A stretch of DNA of 64,000 nucleotides from NCBI GenBank assembly GCA_947034895.1, contig OX344764.1:42348935-42412934 (forward strand), read 5' to 3'. Positions 1 to 11,900 of this stretch are shown here, in pieces. The translations under genes and the position numbers were made by a program. Below the pieces are notes generated by a model. That model was not told the DNA's origin and did no database searches. It saw nothing but the letters and a program-made list of their open reading frames with translations. Position 1 is the stretch's first letter, and every line of letters begins with the position of its first letter. Origin of the DNA: Rhytidiadelphus loreus. Taxonomy: Eukaryota > Streptophyta > Bryopsida > Hypnales > Hylocomiaceae.

Positions 1-1
1 A

Positions 2-543
2 GATGAGGGTGATAGTAAAATGGGATTCATATTGTGGTTTACAAAAGGTATTTATTTTATTTTTTAAAATTTGAATATATTTGTTTAATATTTGTGAAGT
101 TCAAAATTGATATTCATTGTTTTATTTTAATTTCTAGGATGATATAAAATTTCCGCATTCATAAATATGTTTTTTACTTATTAATACTACAATAATACTT
201 CCTCTTCAAATCCTAATTGTTTATTTTTTTTCTATTTACAGAATATCCATACAAGATATCTAAAATAGGGGGAGAATTTTGTCTCCAAGATTATGGCTAC
301 TACATCAAGCCTAAAACTGGATCTGTATTATTATTAGATTCCCAAAATGTGAAGCATGGAACCATAGCCAATAGTGGATTCTACCAAATGGGAGTTGCTC
401 TATTCACCAAAAAGTCTACTTTAGATTCTTTTGAAAGAACTACAAAAGAATTGGATGAGATTAGGACAGTTAAAGGAAAAACAAACAAACGTCTTTTTGA
501 TCAAATTCTAAACAATTTAGAAACTAAAAAAATCAAGAAGTAG
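2..543 (+). CDS. 3' part of a 2-oxoglutarate/Fe(II) oxygenase-like gene (partial)
   Basis: Two exons fit, 2-47 and 242-543 (stop TAG 541-543), joined by a GT-AG intron with donor AAAG/GTATTT and acceptor TTTACAG. The joined frame is open. It reads an acidic stretch, then GFILWFT, then GGEF, a short strand-rich segment, and VKHGT followed by a Lys-rich tail. A GGEF-type turn followed about 30 residues later by a single His in a hydrophobic strand resembles the double-stranded beta-helix of Fe(II)/2-oxoglutarate oxygenases, including the TET/JBP-like proteins linked to transposons. The proximal HxD metal ligands would lie just before base 1, outside the window, so the assignment is inference. 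It could be a host gene or part of a mobile element. The end of the gene is clear; the function is tentative. Confidence 0.45.
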
Positions 544-2190
544 ATTGCATCCACTTTCATGGTAGAGGATTGAATTACAAAATGCCTAGATTGGGTTGGT
601 TGTAAAATCTAGTGCAATCAGTAATCCATCAAATTGTTGCTACTAGTGTGCATTTGTTCCATTTAAATTTATTTGGATAATATAAAATACATTTCCTATT
701 ACTTGTCTTGGATAATAAATATTAATAGCTATTCTATTTAACATTATATCAATTTACATCTTTGTATAGTATTTGCTTTAAAAAAAATTTAATTCAAAAG
801 AAAGAAAAAAAATACAAAAGAATTTTTTAGTGTAGTTTCAATATTTATTGTGGGCAAGTTAGTTTTTGCAAGTTCTTTTAATATGTATGCAAGTAATGCA
901 ACCCAACATTTTTTACATTTCATTTTTTTTATTTGGTCTTCACTCAACTTTTTGGTCTTTTTAATCCCTAAACGCCCAAACTGCATTATATGGTGACATA
1001 GAAATTTTGGGCAGCTCACCATAAATGGAGTTTTCATTTTATTCTTTTGAAATCTTAACAGAATATGTGCCTAAGGAGTATCTTTAAGGCCCAACAATTT
1101 TCATAGCATTTGACTTCATGGTTCAAAAGTTATTGCATTATATGTAATTCTCTATGGTTGGCAAGCAGGTAGCTTGGGCCAAAAACACTTCTTTAAAAAT
1201 AATTTTTTTGTAAAAATTAAAATTTGAAATTGGTTCTTCAGATTTATAAATACTTGGAAAGCTTGGAATCATTCCATTTTGATCAGTGGTTCAAAAGTTA
1301 TGAATTGTTTTAATTTGTGGAAGTTTACCAGTTGTTATTGAATTTTTACTCCAAAATAAACTTTGAAGTCCTTTATTTAATTCAATTTTCAATATTTAAA
1401 AAATAAATAAAAACCTTGGCTAGAGATTCTTTATTACAACATTACAACAATTGGGATTGGCATTTTTCAATTCCATGAATAAATTGTGAACAATTTAGTA
1501 TTTTGAATTATTCTATACTCTTTTCTATTTACAATTTTTTTTCTAGATGTTCTATAATTCCAAATGATTTGAAATTTTTCTAGCATGTAGCCAACTTTAT
1601 TTGAAGAATGAATTTAAAGAAGAACAACCATTTTGGAAATTTTTTCATATAAATGTGACCTTTTGAAGTTCAGTTACCCGGATTTTTACAGGGCCAAAAA
1701 ATGAAAATTTATCACTTGAAATGCTAATATCTTGCAATTTACGAGATGGAAAGTTCTGAAATTTTTCCACATGCTCTCAAATAAGTTTACTATGAGATCC
1801 TTTGATTACATGTGTCCAAAAATATATTTAAAAAAAAATTTGATACTGGCACTAGAAATGGCAATTTTGGAGCAATTTTGATGAAAACATAGTCCAAAAC
1901 ATTTGGGGGTTAATTTGATATAATTTTTATAAAAGCTATGATTTTCTAAGCCCTATTGATGCTCGTGATCCCTATAAAAGTTGTATATCCTAGATTTGAT
2001 GTGAAGCTTATTCTCTTTTTTCCTTGCATGCATGCAATAATATACCTTGCAATGTATTAGTATTGTGTCCTTAGCCGGATTTCTACTTGATCCTTGTAGT
2101 TTACAAATCCCCATAATGCGTCCTGGTACAATCCACGGCAAAATAACATCATGCTTATGAAGAACTGAAGATGAAAGGCGGAAAATACTC
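544..2190. other. AT-rich intergenic stretch with a dispersed repeat
   Basis: No gene is supported here. Bases about 960-1545 match about 46500-47050 at moderate identity in the same order and orientation. Shared blocks include a GTAGCTCACCA-like segment, a run reading aaataaactttgaagtcctt, and a 'ttattacaacattacaac' block. This is an old dispersed repeat. The rest shows only AT-rich sequence with short chance ORFs. Confidence 0.5.
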
Positions 2191-3129
2191 AAATTCAAAA
2201 TATATAAATTATTGTTAAAATATTCAACATGCTACAATCATGAACAATGTCTGAAATACGGATGTCAATCTTGTTGATGGCCACAACATGCAGCTTCCCC
2301 CGAGTTGCTATACATGATGTTAATAGCATTCGCATCGTTCCCCATTCATCATCATCATTCCCGTCTGCTTCTCCTCGTTTTGGTTTCACTCTTGCCTCTG
2401 GTGCCTCTGGTTTGCTTTTCTCCTCTCTCCCGCCCTCCGTGGTGTTTCTGCTCCTGGCCTTTCCTGCCCTCGGGCGTTTGTTCTTGGTGTTTGTTCCATC
2501 CCTCAAGTGCTTATTCCTGCCCTCAGGCGCTTGTTCTGCCTTCGGATGTAAAAATCAATAAAGGTACCACCCTCGAAGGGTTTTCTCCATTCATCGTCAT
2601 CATTGGGGTGGCTTTTGCATTAGTTTTGCATCAATGGCAGAGGCTGTGGTAGAGATTGTGCAACTAAGTTTTGGCACAACACATTCTCGTTTGTTCTCCT
2701 TTGAACCAGTTTGTGAAGACATCCTCGTCACGCTTGACGTTGATAACATTGTTGAAGTTTATATGTGGAGCGATGCGTTGTGCTTTAGTGACTATGAGAA
2801 TCGGCGTGGTGTGTGGATACTTTGGGTGTCACACATTATTGCTACTTCATCAAAGGGCCATACCATACCTATCGGCTGGCAACACCGTGGTTGTTGCATT
2901 GGTCTATACAAATACTATCAAGAATCTGGAGCATGGATCAAAGACAAAATGACCCCTCAGATCATGACTGGTCGTGATAATACATTTGGTGTAGGATCTC
3001 AGTCAGCCTTCATAATGCCGGACACCTCCAATGTTTTTGTTATCTTACATGTCAACAATGTGCCACTAAGCCCCCCACAAATAATCCATATTTGAAGGGG
3101 ACCTTAACCGCTCTATACACTATATATTT

Positions 3130-3605
3130 TCTTGGGATTAGCAAATCCTTGTCTTAAGTGATAGGGTACTTATTGCTTTTGCAAGTTCTATGACTTGTGA
3201 TTGGTTGGAAGTATATTTTAAAGAGTTGTATTGTTGGGGATACAAGTGGCCATGACCTCTAAACTAGACAGATTTCAATTGAAGGAGCTTGGCTAATTGG
3301 AGGGCTGTAGGTATCCCCTCCCCTCTAGAATTTGGATGAAAAACAATCAATTCTAGCGTTTGTCAGGCTTGGCCTTCTCTTTCCCCTCTCAAAATGCCCA
3401 TTTCTAGAGGGGTGTGAATCGGCCCCTCCCCTCTAGAATTATCTTGGGATTAGCAAGTCGTCGTAATAAATGCAAATTGTGTGATTGGTTGGAACATATT
3501 TTGGGGAGTTGTGTGACTTGTGATTGGTTGAACGCATGTTTTATGGAGTTGCACCGTTGGGAATACAAGTGGCCCTTCCCCCTCTTTTTTTTTTTGGACA
3601 GATCT
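3130..3605. repeat. Imperfect direct duplication
   Basis: The segment at about 3130-3270 recurs at about 3440-3605. Both start with cttgggattagcaa and both contain tgtgattggttg and atacaagtggcc, then end near gacagat. The spacer carries two copies of a cccctcccctctagaat motif. It looks like a diverged tandem duplication with no coding content. Confidence 0.55.
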
Positions 3606-3718
3606 TGAATGGCGGAGTGTGGAAATAAGAGGGGTGCAGGAGATGCTCTAAGAAGTGCCGGAAGGGACCCTTGGAGGACATTAATTTTCCCCGCACAATC
3701 ATTTTTCCCCTATTGTCG

Positions 3719-3941
3719 CTACACTAATGATGATAAATAGTGTTACCTACACTAATTGATTTAAAAGAGCTCTAAATTTTTACTGTTGATGAATATTTTT
3801 AACAACTATAGGTGTAAAGTTCTCCCACTTAAAATGATATTAGAATCTATACACTCAGTAAAAATATTCATCAAAAGTAAAAACTTATAGCATTTCTAAA
3901 ATAGTTAGTATGGCTAACACTATTTATCATCATTAGTGTAG
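3719..3941. mobile_element. Foldback MITE-like inverted repeat
   Basis: The left arm (3719-3803) and the reverse complement of the right arm (3857-3941) both begin CTACACTAATGATGATAAAT and continue in alignment for about 85 bp, including a shared GATGAATATTTTTA near the inner end. The total is about 223 bp with a short central loop. No coding capacity is present. A target-site duplication is not obvious. Confidence 0.7.
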
Positions 3942-3959
3942 TTGTTAGTACCCCAATCG

Positions 3960-5690
3960 TCAGAGCATTGAATGACAAAAAACAGTAGTTAAATGGAGGA
4001 GGGGCGACAGTTATTGTTTTATATGTGTGGTGAGAGCATGATCAAGGTCAGGTTTCGTCGGGAAGCAACGCCTTCTCCCCACGGGCCACGGTCGGTTGGT
4101 GCATCTCAGTATCGATGTAGTTCATCGAACTCCAGTGCATTTTGTTGTTTGGTGGATTGGTGGAGTTTTTCAGTTTGCACTTAACGAAGAACTCCACATC
4201 CATCTTCACAACTCGTAAACTGATTAGTTTTTTCGATCCTTCAGTCGATCATTGGGAACTCCATTATCGATCGATATCTAAGCTAGTACGATTGCAGTCA
4301 CTGCTAGCTTGTACCAAGAGAATTCAGTGCTCTTATTTGGATTTTTCAAATCCGGGATACAAGAGTCGGGAAGAAACCGTACCTTCATTACTTATAACAT
4401 GAGATCGAGATCAACAGCAGCTGGTAGAATCTGAATAAGTTCATGCATGATGCCCGTTGTTATCATCTTCACTTAGGATCTTTGGGCAAGAGTCTCGTCA
4501 GTCAGACCCAGCGAACCAAGGTACAGTGCATTGGTGCCTTCTTGGAAGTCTTTTTGAGTTTTCTTTAATGTCTGGATGCATTAAGGAAATAGTACTGCAT
4601 GTTCAAAATGTGTTTTGCACGAAATGAGGGGAGCAATGGAATCAATTGATTGACGTGAGTGAGTGAGTGTGGAAGAGATGAATTGAAGGGACAGGTGTTC
4701 GAGGTTTCGTTGGCCGACTTGCAGGAGGATGAGGACCAGCTTACAGCAAAATCAAGCTCCGAGTTGAGGACGTGCAGGGCAAGGTGCTGTAAATAAACCG
4801 ATTATTTCTTCATTGCGGCTTTGGATTCGAACTCCAAGTTCTAAGTACAGTAAAGTAGTTACTCCTCCTAGCAATGGAATTCTTGCTTATTTTTAGATTC
4901 TTCAAATCCAAGGTAAAAAAGTCTAAACACAATTTCCGACATGAGGTGAAGACTAAGACTGAGTGGTTTAATTTGTGTAACCTTTTCTAAGTAAACAACA
5001 AGCTCCTTTCAGGCTGTTGAACGAAGGATACAGGTGGAGTATGAACATATTAATTAGCAGCGAGTCTTTCTCTGTCTTCGTCTTGAACTTCTTGGCACTG
5101 TCACCTCAGTACAGACATCAGCCTGCTCTGCCGAAACTAATTTGACACCTGGAAAGCTAAGCTGAAATTTCAAGCCACATAGGAATCGGGCTCAGAGTCA
5201 ATCAATGCAACAGAAAGAAGATCCTTGACACCCCCACCTTGCAAGCCTAGAGAGCAAGCGAGAGAAGCGACACATAGGCCGAATACATGTAGGGAAAGGA
5301 GCCTCAGTCATGCCTATTCCCAAATTGCAAGGAGCACTAAGTGACCAGCAGAACGATGTATCACATTCTGAAAAGATGTCCAGAAACCGAATCCTCATGC
5401 TTGAGATTTTCCAAGAAGAAATCCAGAAGTAGGTCAGTGAGCTCTTCCTCTCGCCCAAGCAAAGTTTCGTAAAACCCTGTCACTTCTCTTTGATAAGCCC
5501 CAAGAAGAACACTCCCAAGTACAAAACTTCATCTTGGGTCGCACACCGTACCAAAAAGCAATGCAAGCAAGGCTTCCTACGCAAAAACTAGCTAGCTGGA
5601 TCCGTGCCAGACACTAGCATGTACAGTACATCGTCACAAAGAATTAGATCGAAATTAGTAAGCGAGCTCGGTGGAGAGCTACAAAGAATG
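3960..5690. other. Intergenic stretch, no gene recognised
   Basis: Several short ORFs on both strands were checked. None has a recognisable motif or a convincing exon structure. The right part probably contains the 3' untranslated region of the minus-strand gene that ends at 6050. Confidence 0.4.
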
Positions 5691-6049
5691 CGCTTAACAA
5701 CTCAAAAGTACGTATTCTGAAAGTCGGGGATCCATTTTATTCATTTCCGAAGACAAGAACACAGACAACAGCGCAGAAACGGGAAAACCCGAGTCACAAT
5801 GCCGGAACCCCACCCAGGGGTGTTCAAAAACGAAGCCAAGCCAGGACTCCAGTAGGAGAGCCAGAACTTGACAAACCAAAGTAAAGAGGTAAGAAACAAA
5901 AGAGGTGTCCGAGCCGAAACTGACCAAGAACACAAGTTACTGAACGAACAAGACACCTACTAAAAAGATCCTTGCCAACGAACCAGGCATCAGCCCAGTT
6001 TGCTGGCAGAGGAGTCCTTTGGATCCCCGGGGACATGCTAACAGTGCCT

Positions 6050-7000
6050 TCAGACAGCCGTTACGGGCGGCTTGTTGAGAGGAACGACAGTATACGAGGG
6101 GCCGAAAGCAGTGCCGTTGGCGGGGGCAGAAAAATCCATCGTACGCTCGTGGACGTCCTCCCAGCCGTGTTGGTCGTAGACATACCAGTCTGTCCATTCC
6201 AGCCTTGACATGACGGTCGTCACCGAGAAGACACCGTTCTCGACTTTGGGCACAGGAAGAATGTAAGTCTTCTCGGGGACAGCCCAGCCTTGCATCGGGA
6301 CAGGGTTGAATTGCAGCTTGCGCAGATGGCTGAGACGACCATTGCTGACCCAGTGTTCGTCCCAGTATTGTTTGTTGTCTCCTGCCCACTTGAGCTCTTT
6401 ACTAGACTTGTTGACGGTGTACTCGATGCGCTGGCTCTTGACGATGCGGCAGCGGAGGAGGGGGTAGACGAAGAGCTTGTAGATGGGGGCCTTGCCCGTT
6501 TCTCCTATCGTTTTCCATTGCTCGTTCACATATCGGTTCCTCTCCACTTTAAAGGATACAGTGCTCTCTGATTTGGCAGACGCAGTGATGCCGTAGTAGG
6601 AACCCCCCCCCTCGATGGTGAGCGTCGCGTTGGTAGAGGCGTTGAATGACGTCTCGCTCTTCTCAACCTCGGTCTTCTCGTACTCCGTGGTGAACTGGGA
6701 CTTGGGGATAGTGCCTTCAGAGACAACGACAGGGACCCACTCGATGGGTTCAACCTGATAGAGACATCCTTTGACTCGATACCAGTTGTCGGTGTAATAC
6801 TCGCCATACAGCTCAGGGACGACCAAGCGCTTGGGCAGAGACCCGAAACGAGCCTTGTCGATGCCGAAGATATCCTTCAGCTCGTCCTCAGAGAGCTGGA
6901 AGCCCTTGACGGCAGCAAGACCGGGTGTGACAGTGCCGAGGTCGTTCTCGTTGAAGGTGATGGGATCGTCGGTAAAGGGGAATACGCTATACGCTGCCAT
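6050..7000 (-). CDS. Single-exon protein resembling a beta-pore-forming (aerolysin/ETX-like) protein
   Basis: An uninterrupted 316-residue frame runs from ATG (6998-7000) to TGA (6050-6052). It has no signal peptide, no hydrophobic helix and many aromatic and beta-strand residues. Residues about 110-155 form a Ser/Thr-rich alternating segment (a TEVEKSETSF region, then ATLTIEGGG, then SAKSESTVSF). That pattern is typical of the membrane-inserting hairpin of aerolysin-like pore formers. It is followed by a YKLFVYPLLRCR strand, as seen next to such hairpins. The family link is inferred from this pattern only; other beta-rich defence or storage proteins are possible. It differs from the actinoporin-type bryoporins of mosses. 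It has no introns while its neighbour TSR1 has twenty, and it is visibly richer in G and C than the flanks. A TATA box lies at 7109-7116. Function in the plant is unknown; defence against feeders is a reasonable guess. Confidence 0.6.
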   Translation of the reverse strand: MAAYSVFPFTDDPITFNENDLGTVTPGLAAVKGFQLSEDELKDIFGIDKARFGSLPKRLVVPELYGEYYTDNWYRVKGCLYQVEPIEWVPVVVSEGTIPKSQFTTEYEKTEVEKSETSFNASTNATLTIEGGGSYYGITASAKSESTVSFKVERNRYVNEQWKTIGETGKAPIYKLFVYPLLRCRIVKSQRIEYTVNKSSKELKWAGDNKQYWDEHWVSNGRLSHLRKLQFNPVPMQGWAVPEKTYILPVPKVENGVFSVTTVMSRLEWTDWYVYDQHGWEDVHERTMDFSAPANGTAFGPSYTVVPLNKPPVTAV

Positions 7001-7108
7001 CGTGATATCGATCTATGGGCAGGGGATATACTGTATGAAGGCTGAGCGCTGAGAGTTAATGCACGGGTAGGCAAATGCTACTGGAGTCTTCACGCAGACT
7101 GAAGTCGG

Positions 7109-7116
7109 CTTATATA
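7109..7116 (-). promoter_or_regulatory. TATA box of the pore-former-like gene
   Basis: Read on the minus strand the site is TATATAAG. It lies about 110 bases before the ATG at 7000, so transcription would start near 7080 with a leader of about 80 bases. Position and sequence fit a plant core promoter. Confidence 0.6.
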
Positions 7117-7373
7117 CTGTAGCCACACAGTCAAGCAATAACATAAAATAACAGATCCAGAAGGGTTGGAAGAAAAAACAATCAGAACGAAAAATAAATA
7201 AAAGAATCCACAACAGGGAACGAAAGATACTCCCATGACCAATCGCTATCTGTCTACTCGGGTAGTCTACACGTTGCAACTACAAGCCACAGGTGTCAGA
7301 TTGTCATAAGGCCCGGTTCGGACCGGGACGTACAGTGCAATTGGACAAAAACCTTCGTCCAAAACTATACACC

Positions 7374-7503
7374 AGATGCGCGCGGGAGAATGGATGCACA
7401 CAAGATGGGCGTGGGAGAATGGATGCATATGAGATGCGCGTGGGAGAATCCACTCGGGCAAGTGCTACCCACTATACCCACGAGATGGGCATGGGAGAAT
7501 GAA
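7374..7503. repeat. 29-bp minisatellite, block 1
   Basis: About four units of the form GAGATGGGCGTGGGAGAATGG plus ATGCA(C/T)A(C/T). Unit starts are near 7374, 7403, 7432 and 7483, so three are 29 bp apart and the last follows a disrupted unit. The repeat is open on both strands and produces long shadow ORFs that are not genes. Confidence 0.85.
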
Positions 7504-7652
7504 TAAGGGAGGAGGTCTTTAAATCGAGCGCCGGGTTCTATATGCATCCTCTATCTAAGAATGGGCGACATATTCTTTGAAAAATCTACTACTGTCATTG
7601 ATTAGGTAGGTGGGTTTAAATGGTCGATTTATGGACCTCCTCCCTTACATAT

Positions 7653-7857
7653 GAGATGGGCGGTGGGCAGAATGGATATACACGAGATGGGCGTGGGAAA
7701 ATGGATACACACGAGAGGGGTGTGGGAGAATGGATACATACGAGATGGGCGTAGGAGAATGGATACATACAAGATGGGCAGTGGGAGAATGGATACACAC
7801 GAGATGGACTTGGGAAAATGGATACATGCACACGAGATGGGCGTGGCAAAATGAGTG
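7653..7857. repeat. 29-bp minisatellite, block 2
   Basis: About seven units of the same GAGATGGGCGTGGGAGAATGG family, starting near 7653, 7684, 7713, 7742, 7771, 7801 and 7834 (spacing 29-33 bp). Together with block 1 it lies 370-860 bases upstream of the start codon at 7000, within promoter range of that gene. Confidence 0.88.
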
Positions 7858-7879
7858 ACGCGCGTCACTCAGGTGCCTG

Positions 7880-8980
7880 TAGTTATTGGATCGACAGATC
7901 ATGCCCATCCCGGAATCTGTAATCACCTGTGCAGATGATTTTGCCATTGTAACAAGAAGATGATTCAAACTTCTTCATCATCCAAGAATAATAAGTGACC
8001 TTCTGTTTTGACTTACAATCCTCATTTGATGGCCTCGGTTGTCTGTTCTTCGCTAAAAAGTCTATAGACTACTAGCATGTGGACATTACATGTACTGACA
8101 AACTGATATCATGTTTTTAAAAATTAGTTAAGCAAAGGTCGAATCTGTACACCTGCAACAAGCCACCATGAATTCTAAAGGAGATGAAGAACATACAGAA
8201 ACTTAAGGGCAGCTTAACTAAACATGCAGTTTTATGTTCCAGTGCTCGACTGCTCGTGAATCCTGTGGGCTGGGTCCTGTTACTGATGGTACTACTAGTA
8301 ACCTGCGCAACTAAAGGTCAGGATACCAGTTTCAATATGCCCGTATTGCAACAAGGACTTCTGGTATCCTCGAAGATGCCGTTTACACCAGGATATGCAC
8401 ATCCCTGTGCATACACTTGTGTGCATAAGGGTGTGCACACAATTTAAAATTTTGAAAAAAAAAAAAAATCATTTTTATCATTACAAAATCATTTGACCAA
8501 TTTCTTTTTTTCTAATAATTTCTATCATTTTCCAATATAATGAAGTCATTTTAACATATTTTAAAAATCAAAACAAGTCAAGGTTCACTCTATAAAGAAT
8601 GAAAAACTAAACAAATGAGAAGAAAGAAAAAGAGAAGAGAAGAAAGCAAGGAAGAAACAAAAGGTCGCGCTCCCGATTACTTGGCCTTGATCATTGGAAA
8701 AAATCAATGAATAAAATCATTTACTCAATCCGTTCGTGCTCCCTTCAGAAGTTACATGCTTCAATTCCGGTAATTCCAATCTGAGCTTGCTCCAAAGAGT
8801 TGAACTCGTGTGTTAATAATTCCCTATCTCGCTTTCAGTACTTTCTAACATAATGCAAGTGTAGATATGCTACCTCCAGTATAACAAAAATGCCAAATGG
8901 CTGACTATCAGTGTGTGATTGATCAAGAATCAAAGAGCAACGCTAGCACTCGCTGAAGTGCTCGAAATATTAAAAAGTAG
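7880..8980. other. Intergenic stretch between two minus-strand genes
   Basis: No gene is supported. The part just below 8986 is expected to be the 3' untranslated region of TSR1. An A-rich tract (about 8454-8468) and purine-rich sequence (8600-8660) are present. Confidence 0.4.
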
Positions 8981-8985
8981 TACAA

Positions 8986-11900
8986 TCAATCTGTTAACAA
9001 ATGCTGTGGCCATTTGGGGTGCACTCGTTTGTAAAGGTTGATACATACTGCATCCCTTTGCTGCACCACTCCATCGAACACACATTTCATCGAACCTGCA
9101 AACACAGAAGGCCACAGAATCAATATTCATGATCACAATCTTTCTGCTCCAACCCGTAACAGCAATGGTCTATTGTCAGGTTATTTCTGTGAGCACTGTA
9201 TACAGATGATAGCAGTCAAAGATTGAAATTAAGTGTCCACGCTAGCACAAACATCTCAATGCATGAGAACAGACGAACTTAAGAGCTCCTAGTTTTCAGA
9301 TTCTGCTCCAAGTTAGTCTTCAGAGCATGTCAAAAGATAGAGATGAGAAGGCAGCGGTAACTTTTGAACTCCTCAGAAAGATCGGCTAGTAGTGGATTCA
9401 CATGTTCAAATTCAACACCATATAAATAAAAGGTCAGCACTGGTTAATCCAACCAACACACATCCACCCTCCTGATTACGTACCGTGAGTGCCCACAGGC
9501 TCTTTGATCCGACCCCTCCTTCCATATTTGGTCCAGAGTTCCAATGGCTGCATAGCATTCATATCAAGATGGATATATTACAACATGAACGTGAAAGGGT
9601 ATCAAGTGCAGTTGCAATAGGATGTAGTCAGTGTTGAAAGACACTTCTTGGCGTGTACAGGCAATTGCAGACCGGAGAAAGCACAATATAAGCACAAACA
9701 TGAAGAAGGCAGGACTTAAAAGACGGTGAGGGAAAAACAAAAGCCTAAAATATAAGAAAAGGTAACAGGACTAAGGAATAGCCCATCAGAACCTAAACAA
9801 GTGCCAGGCCTGGATGTCATCGGAATATAGGATATAGGTATGCATCACACGAGAATATTTAGTAAGCAAAAGTTGAGGAAAATTACCCTGAACCAGCGCA
9901 CATCCTCTGGATTGTGGAACATAAAGCGAACAACGGCTTTTCTTTTCTGTACTCTTAGTGGATACCTGTTCAGAACGTTAAAGAAAACTTCTGTTAAGTG
10001 CATGCTGCTTGGAAAAACACCCCTCGTAACCAATATAACCTAGAAGAATTAGTGAGGCCACTGCTAATCTCAGACCTTTTCATTATCTATTGCTGCAACA
10101 TCGGTTGAAGTAACTGAGGAAATCTAGCAAATCGCGGAAGACGTTCACAATTCCCATGTAGCAGGAGAACATAGTTCCAACACCTCAAAGCGAAAAGACG
10201 ATGCAACAGTCTTCTATAATTGATTAAGGAGAGCAGCATACCCTGATAGAACTATTTTCTTCAATATAACCCTGTCAGGGTCCACACTTCGTAAGGAGCC
10301 TGTAGCAACCACGCTGACTCCTTCTCCTTGATCCGTTTCTTTGAACACTATCAGTGGGAGGGTTGGAAAACTGATTGGCGCAAAAATTGAGGCAATTGAG
10401 AAGCGACCCGGATGAAGAAACCTTTCAAACTTATGTTTGTCCATGTTTGAATCATCGGTAGAAAAAATGGGCCTGCAGAAACCACACTGCTGGTAAAGAA
10501 ACACCACCATGCTGAAGGCATCAAATCATTAAAACCACCACATCTGTACCAAAAATGGCACACCTTCACGGATCGCCAAAAGAATCGAGTTTGACGAGAC
10601 TCATCAAGTTTGAGAACGCTTAGCGACACAATCAGGGATATGGCGTTACGTCCAAATTTACAGCAATAATCTATTCTGAAAAGAATTTCCTGTACCTGGT
10701 ATGATATCTCCTAAAGCCAATGTGGAATACCAGCAACTCTTTTGACTTAATGGGTTCGGTATAGCTTTCACTCTTCTTAACACTGTTACAAAATTTGTCA
10801 AAAACATGGAGTTTAGCACGACAGATCAATAAAGTCGATAAATAAATCTAGTAAAAAAAGGGAAAAGGAATGTCCTGAGCATTATATTTAAAGAGATAAG
10901 AAGATAATGATTCTTCCTGTGTACAACCTACGATAAATAGATTGTAGAAAGGTATGGTGCCAAAATGGCCACGACACTCCGTCAGATAGAGTGAAGAAGC
11001 AAACAAATGAGTAAATCGATACCTGAAATGCAAAACTGACATCTTGGATTCATGTTGTAGAAGGCCACACACTACAACTGGGTTTGCCTTGTACGACTTC
11101 AGTAAAGGTTCAACTTTCGATGCTGGAACATGAAGGATATGAAGTCTCACAAAGCATCCAGTAGAGAAACAACCCTCTTGGGTTCCTGAGTCGATCTCTT
11201 TAACTTTTGAGAACACAATTTTTTGGGTTGTAGCGAAACTATTGAAGGCAAAGATCTTGGCATACTCAAATGGCACTGATTCCTGCACACCATGAAACCA
11301 ACTATCAGACCTACAATTCGTGCAAGAAAAACAGAGGGTACCTGTTCATATGAGCATAACTTAACGCGCAAAAAACTAAGCAGGATACGAAAGGTTAGAA
11401 GAGGTCGTTCACCTTTGGATCCCACGGAGAAGTACGAAGTGATTTCAAGCCCCTATATTTTGCAAATCTTTGACGAGCAGGTATATCACTGGGTGTGTCC
11501 ACTTCGTCAGGAAATTCTGTGTGAACAAGCGAAACACAGAAATAAAACCAAAGGTTAAAACTAATGAGCAAGCACAAACCTAGAAGCAAAACACGAACTG
11601 GCGACAAGAACCACAGGAAAAGGATTCAGAAGTAACCTTCATCGGCAGCATGGGCGGCCTTGAGACGTTCTATTTCTAACTTCCTCTGCTCAGGTGTCAA
11701 GTCTTCTTCATCCTGAAAACATGAAAACGGCAATTATAAAGTACAATTCCAATATGACCAAAGCAAGCAAACAAATGAAAAAACTACTAATATAAAAAAC
11801 CCATAGTGAACAAGAAGATTATTAAACTACACTAAGACTGTTTCAGGATGCAGACAAACTGCTACTGTGAACTGCTCAAAATAGCTAGACACCAAGGTCG

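Noticed and set aside
2634..3095. 153-codon plus-strand ORF with an overlapping 93-codon ORF
   Set aside because: No recognisable motif, and two frames are open side by side; could be decayed mobile DNA but nothing supports a product.
6050..7000. Bryoporin (actinoporin-like) identity for the minus-strand gene
   Set aside because: The protein is much longer than actinoporins and lacks their recognisable core; the hairpin pattern fits the aerolysin-like group better.
7616..7968. Overlapping ORFs of 60-107 codons on both strands with repeated His/Pro/Ser patterns
   Set aside because: They are created by the 29-bp minisatellite, which is open in several frames; no start context, introns or homology support a gene.
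8930..9136. 68-codon minus-strand ORF
   Set aside because: It is an out-of-frame shadow of the last TSR1 exon.
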